NCBI GenBank assembly: GCA_035698665.1 | Contig: DASSBN010000003.1 | Span: 1-7,115 of the forward strand | Reading direction: 5' to 3' | DNA length: 7,115 nucleotides | Source of the DNA: DATEOR01 sp035698665 | GTDB lineage: Bacteria; Actinomycetota; Thermoleophilia; Gaiellales; Gaiellaceae | Shown here: positions 1-6,360 of the stretch, piece after piece | Layout of the letters: each line of letters begins with the position of its first letter | Position numbering within the stretch: position 1 is the stretch's first letter | Made by a program: the position numbers and the translations under genes | Notes under the pieces: generated by a model | Told to the model about the DNA's origin: nothing | Seen by the model: only the letters and a program-made list of their open reading frames with translations | The model's database searches: none

Positions 1-791
1 AGATCGTCGCGCTGACGAAGCAAGGTGACGTCGTCGTCATCGACCGCGAGACCCAGGAGTCGCGCGTGCTTGCGTCCTTCCCGCCCAGCGAAGATCCGCA
101 GGTCGAGGCCGGCTCGTTCCAGGCGGTGGACGTGACCGCGCTTCCCGACGGACGCTTCCTCGTGGCTACATGCTGCGAGCCCGCCGCCGGTCACATGTAC
201 GCGCTGAGCGAGGACGGGCACCGGCTCGATGATCAAGATCTCTTCGCCGAGGACGCCGGGCACGACGCCGGCGCGCGCGTCGCGAGCGGCGAGCTGGTCG
301 GCCTCGTCCTCAGGCCGCTCGACGATCTCAACTCGGCCGCCTACACACTCGCGCCGCCACCTGACGTGTCCGGGTGGTCCCCGGACAGCATCTCCTGGTC
401 GGCGGCGGGTGACCGCATCGCCTTCACTCTCGGAGGCGTGATCGGCGTCGTCGAGGTCTCCGCCGATTCGCTCGCCGACGCCACGTTCGTGCATCCGCCA
501 GACGGCTCGTACTGGGCCGGCGTTGCAAAGACGTCCGACGGAATCGTCGCGGTCGAACAGGGCGGCGAACCGCTGCACCCGTCCGGAACGAGCCGTCTCG
601 TGCGTGTGGACGTGGAGACCGGGGAATCTTCCGAGCTCGTTCCCACCGAGGGCCGCATCACCGACCTGGCCGTTGATCCGACGGGAGGCTCGTTGCTGTG
701 GGTCGAGGGCGGCAACGTGCGCTGGCTCGGCGACGGCGGCGAGGGAACGCTTCCCGGCGACTTCATCGCCGCCAGCTGGATGACCGCCTAA
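1..791 (+). CDS. Beta-propeller-like protein of unknown function, 5' end outside window
   Basis: The reading frame is open from base 3 (first full codon ATC) to the TAA at 789-791. The gene therefore begins upstream of the window; the GTG at 66 is internal and not a credible start. About 262 residues are visible. They contain repeated short beta-strand units of the kind found in WD40/TolB/YncE-like propellers: GDVVVIDRET near the start, PDGRFLVAT, SAAGDRIAFTLGG, TSDGIVAVEQ, and near the end ITDLAVDPTGGSLLWVEGG. The motif CCEPAAG lies around residues 57-63 of the visible part. No membrane segment is visible, and a signal peptide could lie in the missing N-terminus. Fold assignment is inference from repeat texture; no enzymatic residues are recognised and no specific function can be given. 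It ends 35 bp before the M16 peptidase on the same strand, so read-through is possible, although a promoter-like box lies between them. Confidence 0.7.
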   Translation, partial: IVALTKQGDVVVIDRETQESRVLASFPPSEDPQVEAGSFQAVDVTALPDGRFLVATCCEPAAGHMYALSEDGHRLDDQDLFAEDAGHDAGARVASGELVGLVLRPLDDLNSAAYTLAPPPDVSGWSPDSISWSAAGDRIAFTLGGVIGVVEVSADSLADATFVHPPDGSYWAGVAKTSDGIVAVEQGGEPLHPSGTSRLVRVDVETGESSELVPTEGRITDLAVDPTGGSLLWVEGGNVRWLGDGGEGTLPGDFIAASWMTA

Positions 792-814
792 TCGGGTCGT
801 CTGAGGCAAAGGTC

Positions 815-820
815 TACGAT
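815..820 (+). promoter_or_regulatory. Possible -10 box of a leaderless promoter for the M16 peptidase gene
   Basis: TACGAT ends 6 nt before the GTG at 827 and fits the TANNNT form of a sigma-70-type -10 element. At this spacing transcription would start at or next to the GTG. The nearest purine-rich stretches (GAGG at 803-806, AAAGG at 808-812) are 14 nt or more from the GTG, too far for a normal ribosome binding site. A 17-bp spacer places TCGGGT (792-797) at the -35 position, a poor match to TTGACA. Only the motif and spacing are seen; transcription from here is inferred. Confidence 0.45.
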
Positions 821-826
821 TCGCGC

Positions 827-2119
827 GTGCAGAACTACCTGCTGACGACGCTTGCGAGCGGAGCGCGGGTCATCAGCGAGCCGCTCGACACCGTTCGCTC
901 CGTCGCCATCGGACTCTGGATCGGAACGGGCTCCCGGGACGAGGACGACGCCCGCGCAGGCGTGACGCACTTCCTGGAGCACCTGCTCTTCAAGGGCACC
1001 CAGAAGTACTCCGCGCAGGAGATCGCCGAGATCTTCGACGGCTTCGGCGGAGAGCTGAACGCAGCCACTGCCCGCGACTACACCGTCGTCTACGCGCGCG
1101 TCCTCGACGAGCACGTGGAGGAGGCGCTCGACGTGATGACCGACATGGTCTTCGCGCCGGCGCTCGTCGACCTCGACGCAGAGCGTGAGGTGATCCTCGA
1201 GGAGATCGCGATGGTCGAGGACACGCCGCAGGAGCTCATTCACGACCTCCTCACGGAGGCGGTTTTCGGCGATCACCCGCTCGGCCGCCCGGTGCTCGGC
1301 AGCGCCGACGTGATCGCGAACGTCTCGCGCCGATCCGTCGGCGCTTACCATCGTGCGCGCTACGCGCCGGGCAACGTCGTCGTCGCCGCGGCGGGAAATC
1401 TCGAGCACGGCCGCCTGATCGAGCTCGTCGAGGGCATGGAGGCGAAGATCCGCCCGCCCGGACGAAGGCCGGCTGCGCGAGCCCCCTGGGTCTCGGCGCC
1501 TCCGCCGCGCCTCGCCTTTCAGCGCAAGGACACCGAGCAGTACCACCTCTGCCTCGGTGCGCCCGGCATTTCCCGCTCCGACAAGCGGCGCTTCACCGCA
1601 TCCATCCTCGACGGGATTCTCGGCGGCTCGGCCTCGTCGCGGCTCTTCCAGGAGATCAGGGAGAAGCGTGGCCTCGCCTACACCGTCTACACGTTCTCCT
1701 CGCAGTACGCGGACACGGGCCAGATCGGGATCTACGTGGGGACGCGAGAAGAGAACCTCCGCGCCTGCCTCGAGATCGTCGCGGAGCAGGTCGAGGCGGT
1801 TGCGGCCGGCGACGTCTCCGAGGAGGAGCTCGCCCGGGCGAAGGAGAACCTCAAGGGCCGGATCATGCTCTCGATGGAGCTGACCTCGAACCGGATGAGC
1901 CGCCTCGGCAAGTCGCTCATCACGGACAGCGAGCTGCTCGACCTCGACCGCATCCTCGCGGAGATCGACGCGGTCGACGCGAACGGCGTCGCCGAGCTGA
2001 CGGGAACGCTCCTCGCACGCGAGCGCCTGTCCGTCGCCGCCGTGGGGCCGAGCGAGAAGCGCGTCGTCAAGGCGGTCGAGCCCGTGTGCCCCGACCTCAT
2101 CTCGGCCAAAGCGGCGTGA
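827..2119 (+). CDS. M16 family zinc metallopeptidase (PepR/YmxG-like processing-peptidase homologue)
   Basis: This 430-residue protein is a single-chain, two-half M16B (pitrilysin-clan) peptidase, close to the usual length for bacterial members. The inverted zinc motif HFLEH is at residues 48-52 (His48 and His52 ligands, Glu51 catalytic base). The third ligand is most likely Glu126 in the EREVILEE segment, with Glu119 seven residues before it. The C-terminal half carries the family stretch GGSASSRLFQEIREKRGLAY (residues 266-285), whose Arg and Tyr are typical of the substrate-binding half. No signal peptide is seen, so it is probably cytoplasmic. The frame stays open upstream to 698, but that extension is Arg-rich shadow of the preceding gene, while homology begins right after GTG 827 (MQNYLLTTLASGARV), so this start was chosen. 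Relatives include mycobacterial PepR and Bacillus YmxG; the physiological substrate is not known. The gene overlaps dapB by GTGA, implying coupled translation. Confidence 0.93.
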   Translation: MQNYLLTTLASGARVISEPLDTVRSVAIGLWIGTGSRDEDDARAGVTHFLEHLLFKGTQKYSAQEIAEIFDGFGGELNAATARDYTVVYARVLDEHVEEALDVMTDMVFAPALVDLDAEREVILEEIAMVEDTPQELIHDLLTEAVFGDHPLGRPVLGSADVIANVSRRSVGAYHRARYAPGNVVVAAAGNLEHGRLIELVEGMEAKIRPPGRRPAARAPWVSAPPPRLAFQRKDTEQYHLCLGAPGISRSDKRRFTASILDGILGGSASSRLFQEIREKRGLAYTVYTFSSQYADTGQIGIYVGTREENLRACLEIVAEQVEAVAAGDVSEEELARAKENLKGRIMLSMELTSNRMSRLGKSLITDSELLDLDRILAEIDAVDANGVAELTGTLLARERLSVAAVGPSEKRVVKAVEPVCPDLISAKAA

Positions 2120-2757
2120 AGGTCCTTCTCTACGGCGCAGGGGGGAAGGTGGGCACCGCGCTCCTGCCGAGGCTCGTCGAGGCCGGGCACGAGGTGACGC
2201 CGGTCGGCGAGAGCGACGACGTGCGCAGGGACGGCCATGACGCGGCGATCGACTTCACGCGCCCCGACGCGGTGCGAAAGAACGTCGAAGGGTGCCTCCA
2301 GGCCGCCATCCCCTGCATCGTCGGCACCACGGGAATGGGGCCGGCCGATCTCGCCTCCTTCGACGAGCTTGCGCGGCGGCGCGATATCGCGTGCTTCGTA
2401 GCGCCGAACTTCGCAGTCGGCGCGGTGCTGATGATGCGCTTCGCCGCAGAAGCCTCCAGGTACCTCCCGAAGGCAGAGATCGTCGAGCTCCACCACGAGG
2501 CGAAGGTCGATGCGCCCTCCGGGACCGCGAAGGCGACCGCCGAGGCCATGCCGGGTGAGGTGCCCATTCACTCCGTGCGCCTCCCGGGCCTGATCGCCCA
2601 TCAGGAGGTGCTCCTCGGAGGGGACGGGCAGCTTCTGACGATCCGCCATGACACGCTGTCGCGGGACGCCTTCGCGCCGGGAGTCCTCCTCGCCCTCGAC
2701 AAGCTTTCGAGCCTGCCGCCCGGCGTCACCGTCGGGCTCGAAAGCCTCCTGGAGTAA
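2116..2757 (+). CDS. dapB: 4-hydroxy-tetrahydrodipicolinate reductase (DapB), compact form
   Basis: DapB reduces the product of DapA to tetrahydrodipicolinate with NAD(P)H in the diaminopimelate/lysine pathway, in the cytoplasm. The N-terminal Rossmann half shows the GAGGKVG nucleotide loop (residues 7-13), DFTRPD (46-51) and VGTTGM (69-74). The catalytic half shows APNFAVG (96-102), ELHHEAK (124-130, with the catalytic His pair and Lys130) and APSGTA (133-138). The tail from LPGLIAHQEVLLGG onward closely resembles actinobacterial DapB. At 213 residues it is short: M. tuberculosis DapB is about 245 and E. coli about 273. Most of the loss lies between SGTAKATAEAM and PIHSVRL, where a loop is missing, and in the strand after the first helix. 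All recognised catalytic motifs remain, so it should be active. GTG 2116 was chosen because MKVLLYGAGG starts there; the frame-open GTG at 2086 would add a tail lying inside the peptidase gene. The start overlaps the peptidase stop (GTGA). Confidence 0.95.
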   Translation: MKVLLYGAGGKVGTALLPRLVEAGHEVTPVGESDDVRRDGHDAAIDFTRPDAVRKNVEGCLQAAIPCIVGTTGMGPADLASFDELARRRDIACFVAPNFAVGAVLMMRFAAEASRYLPKAEIVELHHEAKVDAPSGTAKATAEAMPGEVPIHSVRLPGLIAHQEVLLGGDGQLLTIRHDTLSRDAFAPGVLLALDKLSSLPPGVTVGLESLLE

Positions 2758-2760
2758 GAT
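2755..2760 (+). promoter_or_regulatory. Possible -10 box overlapping the dapB stop, for leaderless dapA-rnj transcription
   Basis: TAAGAT begins with the TAA stop codon of dapB and ends 8 nt before the dapA GTG at 2769. It fits TANNNT, and at this distance a transcript would begin at or very near the GTG. The only Shine-Dalgarno-like sequence, GGAG at 2751-2754, is 14 nt from the GTG, which is too far. A 17-bp spacer gives TCGGGC (2732-2737) at -35, similar to the TCGGGT at the same position before the M16 gene but unlike TTGACA. If functional, it would give dapA-rnj a promoter separate from the upstream genes. TAA is also simply the stop codon, so chance is a real alternative. Confidence 0.35.
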
Positions 2761-2768
2761 TCGTCCAA

Positions 2769-3653
2769 GTGCTCGGCGAAGTCCTGACAGCGGTCCTGAC
2801 GCCCATGAACGCAGACGGATCCGTCAATTACGAGGCGTTCAAGCGCCTCTGCACGCACCTCGTCGACACAGGCTCTGACGGCGTCGTCGTGGCCGGGACG
2901 ACCGGCGAGTCCCCGACCCTGACCGACGACGAGCGCTTCGGCCTCTTCGAGGCGGCCGTCGAGTCGGTCGGCGAGCGGGCGAGCGTCGTGGCCGGGACCG
3001 GGACGTACTCGACCGCGCATTCGGTGCACCTGACCCGTGAGGCGCACGGGATCGGTGTGGATGCCTTCCTCGTCGTCACGCCGTACTACTCGAAGCCACC
3101 GGCGCGCGGAATCGTCGCGCATTTCGACGCGATCGCCGCAGTCACCGACAAGCCCATCGTCGTCTACAACATCCCGCAGCGCGTGGTCGTGAACATCGAG
3201 CCGGACACGCTGACCGAGCTCGCCGAGATCCCGAACGTGCAGTACGTGAAGCAGGCCACGTCCGATCTCGACCAGGCCAAGCGGATCGTGAACGAGAGCG
3301 GGCTCACCCTCTACGCCGGGAACGACGACCTTCTCCTCCCGTTCCTCGAGGTGGGAGGGAAGGGCGGGATCTTCGTCTTCACGCACCTCGTCGGCCGGCG
3401 CGTGCGCGAGCTCCTGACCCGGTTCCAGGACGGCGACGTCGCGGGTGCACGCGAGATCGAGGCGGAGCTAAAGCCCGTCATCGACGTCCTCGCGATCGAC
3501 TCGAACCCGATCCCGGTCAAGGCGGCCATGGCGATCGCCGGCCACGAGGTCGGGATCCCGCGGCTGCCCCTCGTCGACGCGACCGACGAGCAGAAGGCCG
3601 AGCTGCGCGCCGTGCTCGAGCGCGCGGGCGTCCTCCAGGCCGCGCAGGTTTAG
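2769..3653 (+). CDS. dapA: 4-hydroxy-tetrahydrodipicolinate synthase (DapA)
   Basis: DapA condenses pyruvate with aspartate-4-semialdehyde, the first committed step towards diaminopimelate and lysine. The 294-residue protein is a full-length class I aldolase-type TIM barrel, and its key residues fall at the same numbers as in the E. coli enzyme: Thr44-Thr45 in GTTGE (pyruvate pocket), Tyr107 in TPYYSKP, Tyr133 in VVYNIP, Arg138 (substrate carboxylate) and the Schiff-base Lys161 in YVKQAT. Small departures are Gln in place of the common acidic residue after Lys161, QRV where GRT/GRS is usual after YNIP, and AGNDD where SGDD is common. Arg138 favours DHDPS over other members of the NAL/DHDPS superfamily, and the dapB neighbour supports it. 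GTG 2769 was chosen because MLGEVLTAVLTPM aligns with the family N-terminus. It lies 11 bp after dapB and its TAG shares one base with the rnj start codon. Confidence 0.96.
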   Translation: MLGEVLTAVLTPMNADGSVNYEAFKRLCTHLVDTGSDGVVVAGTTGESPTLTDDERFGLFEAAVESVGERASVVAGTGTYSTAHSVHLTREAHGIGVDAFLVVTPYYSKPPARGIVAHFDAIAAVTDKPIVVYNIPQRVVVNIEPDTLTELAEIPNVQYVKQATSDLDQAKRIVNESGLTLYAGNDDLLLPFLEVGGKGGIFVFTHLVGRRVRELLTRFQDGDVAGAREIEAELKPVIDVLAIDSNPIPVKAAMAIAGHEVGIPRLPLVDATDEQKAELRAVLERAGVLQAAQV

Positions 3654-5311
3654 TGGCCGGCTCGACGCGACTGATCCCGCTCGGGGGGCTGGGCGAGGTC
3701 GGCAAGAACATGATGGTCGTCGAAAGCGACGACGGGATCGTCGTCATCGACGCGGGCCTCTCGTTCCCGCGCGACGAGCACCTCGGTGTCGACCTCGTCC
3801 TGCCGGACTTCTCCTATCTCCAGGACCGCGAGCGTGACATCCGCGCGGTCGTGCTCACCCATGGGCACGAGGATCACGTCGGCGCGCTGCCGTACCTCCT
3901 GCGCGAGGTGCGCGTTCCGGAGATCTGGGCCACCGGCCTTACGCTCGGGCTCGTGAAGTCCAAGCTCGACGAGCACGGTCTCCTGAAGGACGCGGAGCTC
4001 GTCGAGGCCGTGCCGGAGGACGGGCCGACGCAGATCGGGCCGTACACCGCCGAGTTCGTGCGCATGGCGCACTCCATCCCCGACGCCGTCGCGGTCGTCC
4101 TCGAGACCCCAGGCGGGCGCATCGTGCACACGGGCGACTACAAGATCGACCACACGCCGGTGGACGGCTTCCGGACCGATCTCGGCGCGCTCGCCGACCT
4201 CGGCAACCGGGGCGTCGACCTCCTCCTCGGAGATTCGACGAACGCCGAGCGCCCGGGCGTGACGCAGTCGGAGCGCACCGTTGGCGAGGTCTTCCGGCAG
4301 ATCATCCCGCAGCGAAGCGGACGCATCCTGATCGCCTCATTCGCATCCAACGTCCACCGCGTGCAGCAGGCGATCGACGTCGCGCTCGAGGACGGGCGCA
4401 AGGTCTGTCTCATCGGCCGTTCGCTCCGCAAGAACGTCAACATCGCGCGGAACCTCGGCTACATCGACGTGCCCGAGGATCTGCTGGTGAAGCCCGACGT
4501 CCTCCCGGAGCTCCGGCCCGACGAGACGATGATCCTCTGCACCGGGAGCCAGGGTGAGCCGATGTCGGCGCTCACGCGGATGGCCTACAACGACCATCAG
4601 CACGTTCAGGTCGAGGAGGGCGACACGGTCATCATCTCGGCGAAGCCGGTGCCGGGGAACGAGCTGCGCGTGCACGACACGATCAACCGGCTCGCGAAGT
4701 CCGGCGCCGAGGTGCTGCACCAGGAGATCGCGCCGGTGCACGTCTCCGGCCACGGGCACGCGGAGGAGCTGCGTACCATCCTTGCCGTTCTCAGGCCGCG
4801 CAACGTCATGCCGGTCCACGGGGAGTTCCGGATGCTCGCGGCGCACGCGCGATTGGCGCGCGATGCGGGAGTGGACGCCGACCACATCGTCCTCGCCGAG
4901 AACGGCTCCGTCGTGGAGCTCGCAGGCGGGCGCGCAGAGGTCGTCGGGGTCGTCGACAGCGGCGCGACGTTCGTGGACGGGCTCGGGGTGGGCGATGTGC
5001 AGGACGTGGCGCTCCGCGACCGCCGCCACCTTTCGGAGGACGGCGTGCTCATCGTCGTCGTGACGGTCGGGTCCCAGAACGGGCGCGAGATCGCGGCTCC
5101 CGAGGTGATCGCCCGCGGCTTCGCCGAGCCCGAGGACTCCCTCCTGAACGAGGCGCGCGACGCAGCCGAGCGCACGCTCGCGCACTGCCTCTCGGAGGAC
5201 ATCTCCGAGCTCAAGCTCCTGCAGGAACACATCCACGACGCCGTCGGCCAGCTCATCCGCGAGCGCACCGGTCGGCGCCCGATGATTCTCCCGGTTGTCC
5301 TAGAGGTCTAG
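3653..5311 (+). CDS. rnj: Ribonuclease J (metallo-beta-lactamase/beta-CASP nuclease)
   Basis: RNase J is a cytoplasmic endo- and 5'-3' exoribonuclease for mRNA turnover and rRNA maturation. The 552-residue protein has the usual length and domain order. The N-terminal metallo-beta-lactamase part starts LIPLGGLGEVGKNM (residues 8-20) and holds the metal motif THGHEDH (69-75), with His140 and Asp162 (TGDYK) as further ligands. The beta-CASP insert has GDSTNAERPG (193-202), ASFASNVHR (228-236) and CTGSQGEP (296-303). Then come SGHGH (365-369) and His389 in MPVHGEF, followed by a C-terminal domain from about residue 450 that ends RRPMILPVVLEV. Nothing essential is missing. GTG 3653 was chosen because the conserved N-terminus follows at once; it overlaps the dapA stop by one base (TAGTG), so translation is probably coupled. 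A weak AGG lies 4 nt upstream. The dapA-rnj pairing is well known in Actinobacteria. Its stop codon overlaps that of the convergent downstream gene. Confidence 0.96.
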   Translation: MAGSTRLIPLGGLGEVGKNMMVVESDDGIVVIDAGLSFPRDEHLGVDLVLPDFSYLQDRERDIRAVVLTHGHEDHVGALPYLLREVRVPEIWATGLTLGLVKSKLDEHGLLKDAELVEAVPEDGPTQIGPYTAEFVRMAHSIPDAVAVVLETPGGRIVHTGDYKIDHTPVDGFRTDLGALADLGNRGVDLLLGDSTNAERPGVTQSERTVGEVFRQIIPQRSGRILIASFASNVHRVQQAIDVALEDGRKVCLIGRSLRKNVNIARNLGYIDVPEDLLVKPDVLPELRPDETMILCTGSQGEPMSALTRMAYNDHQHVQVEEGDTVIISAKPVPGNELRVHDTINRLAKSGAEVLHQEIAPVHVSGHGHAEELRTILAVLRPRNVMPVHGEFRMLAAHARLARDAGVDADHIVLAENGSVVELAGGRAEVVGVVDSGATFVDGLGVGDVQDVALRDRRHLSEDGVLIVVVTVGSQNGREIAAPEVIARGFAEPEDSLLNEARDAAERTLAHCLSEDISELKLLQEHIHDAVGQLIRERTGRRPMILPVVLEV

Positions 5312-5312
5312 G
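5299..5312. repeat. Perfect inverted repeat holding both convergent stop codons
   Basis: CCTAGA and TCTAGG form perfect 6-bp arms around a central GG. The symmetry extends outward by one G-T wobble (5298/5313) and one G-C pair (5297/5314). The right arm contains the CTAG that serves as stop codon for rnj on one strand and for the enolase-like gene on the other. As RNA, the inner A-T pair would have to open to give a four-base loop. No T-run follows on either strand, so a classical intrinsic terminator is not supported. A weak bidirectional hairpin or a protein-binding palindrome is possible. Confidence 0.6.
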
Positions 5313-6360
5313 GCTTCCAGCGAAACCCGACGTCGTCGAGCTGCGGCTCGAGCGGGCTCTTCGGCAGCCCCGGCGCGGGCTTCGCGTTGTACGCGGCCGG
5401 CGCCGTGTCGTTCGGGGTGTCCGGGTGGAAGAGCGAGGCGAGGTACTGGATCTGCCCGCGGCCCGGGCCGAGCTCGAACTGGCCGCCGCCGTAGATCGCG
5501 ATCCCGTGCTCGGCGCAGTAGTCGTACGCCTCGAACAGGCGCTTGATGCTTCCGAACCGCGACGGCTTGAAGTTCAGCGTCCGTGGCGGGAAGGGGAGGC
5601 CCGTGATGTCGGCGACGGAATGGATGGGTGCATCCCACGTGACCCGGTCCCGGTGCGGCTCGAGCACGGGATCGGTCTGGTCGTTCAACGCAGGGTCCTC
5701 CAGCCAGGCATGCGGAAAGGCCAACGCGATCCGCGCGTAGAGCGTCGGATCCGGAGGCTGATCGACCGGCGTCCCCTCGTAGGCGCCCTTGAAGTCGAGC
5801 GTGTCGACCGCGCCCGTCTCGACGAGCTCCGTCACGAGCGCGTCGTCCCAGGTGCCCGTCGGGTCGAGCTTGACGCGCAGGTCGGGATAGAGATCGAGCC
5901 AAGCGCGGAGCGGCGCGATCGTCGCGGGGTCGCCGAAGCGCATCGACGCCACGAAGTTGAGCGGCTTCGGCTCACGCTCGAGCGCCTCGGCGAGCGACTT
6001 GCCCGCCTGGCGGAGCGCGAGGTCGAGCGCGGCGCTCTCGAAGGCCCAGCGGCGATACGGCCTGAACTGCTCGAGCCCCGGGCCGGAGGGCCAAAGCGAC
6101 AACCGCTCGACGAGCTCCGAGAAGGAATCGATGGTGTGGTGCGAGCCCGAAAGCGGGATGTTCGTGCCCTCAGCCTGGAACGCCTCCTGGTCCTCCGGGC
6201 TGTACGTGGGATCCTCGCCGATGCCCTCGTGGCCTCCTCCACGGAGACGGATGACGGTCGTCCGCCGTGTGAACTCGGGCGAGACCTCGACGCTCAGCCC
6301 CTCGAGCTCGTAGGAATCGATCTCGACGGGAAGATCGGAAACGAGTGAGTACGTGTTCAT
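5308..6360 (-). CDS. Enolase-superfamily (mandelate racemase/muconate lactonizing type) enzyme, substrate unknown
   Basis: The 350-residue protein has the two-part layout of the superfamily: an N-terminal capping region (about residues 12-125) and a TIM barrel. Barrel residues fall in the expected order: Lys164 in LRVKLD (second Lys of the usual KxK, first replaced by Arg), metal ligands Asp189 (TLDFKG), Glu221 (WLEDP) and Asp243 (TWDAPIHS), and the opposing Lys265 (NFKPSRFG). This two-lysine set is that of the muconate lactonizing enzyme / o-succinylbenzoate synthase / dipeptide epimerase group, which abstracts a proton next to a carboxylate using Mg2+. The C-terminal GGGQFELGPGRGQ segment (291-303) is distinctive. 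Neither menaquinone nor peptide-recycling genes are adjacent, so the substrate cannot be named. ATG 6360 was preferred over GTG 6378 because the latter adds only HTVPW-type sequence and a -10-like box lies just before the ATG. The gene is convergent with rnj and divergent from the gene at 6409. Confidence 0.87.
   Translation of the reverse strand: MNTYSLVSDLPVEIDSYELEGLSVEVSPEFTRRTTVIRLRGGGHEGIGEDPTYSPEDQEAFQAEGTNIPLSGSHHTIDSFSELVERLSLWPSGPGLEQFRPYRRWAFESAALDLALRQAGKSLAEALEREPKPLNFVASMRFGDPATIAPLRAWLDLYPDLRVKLDPTGTWDDALVTELVETGAVDTLDFKGAYEGTPVDQPPDPTLYARIALAFPHAWLEDPALNDQTDPVLEPHRDRVTWDAPIHSVADITGLPFPPRTLNFKPSRFGSIKRLFEAYDYCAEHGIAIYGGGQFELGPGRGQIQYLASLFHPDTPNDTAPAAYNAKPAPGLPKSPLEPQLDDVGFRWKP

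Noticed and set aside
698..826. N-terminal extension of the M16 peptidase back to the GTG at 698
   Set aside because: The 43 added residues are Arg-rich and lie within the preceding gene in another frame; family similarity begins right after GTG 827.
2086..2115. Upstream GTG start for dapB at 2086
   Set aside because: It would add ten residues inside the peptidase coding end; the conserved DapB N-terminus MKVLLYGAGG begins exactly at GTG 2116.
1732..2649. Long open frame on the minus strand across the M16/dapB junction
   Set aside because: It is antisense to two well-supported genes, has no recognisable motif and is the sort of frame produced by high-GC codon bias.
4337..5236. Long minus-strand open frame inside rnj
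   Set aside because: It is His/Asp/Arg/Val-rich antisense sequence fully inside a clear RNase J gene, with no family features.
5285..5330. Intrinsic terminator between rnj and the convergent gene
   Set aside because: The inverted repeat is short with a two-base centre and neither strand has a T-run; it was recorded as a repeat only.
5425..6348. 307-codon plus-strand open frame opposite the enolase-like gene
   Set aside because: It is nearly as long as the real gene, but its translation is low-complexity Arg/Glu/Leu text, while the minus strand carries all enolase-superfamily residues in order.
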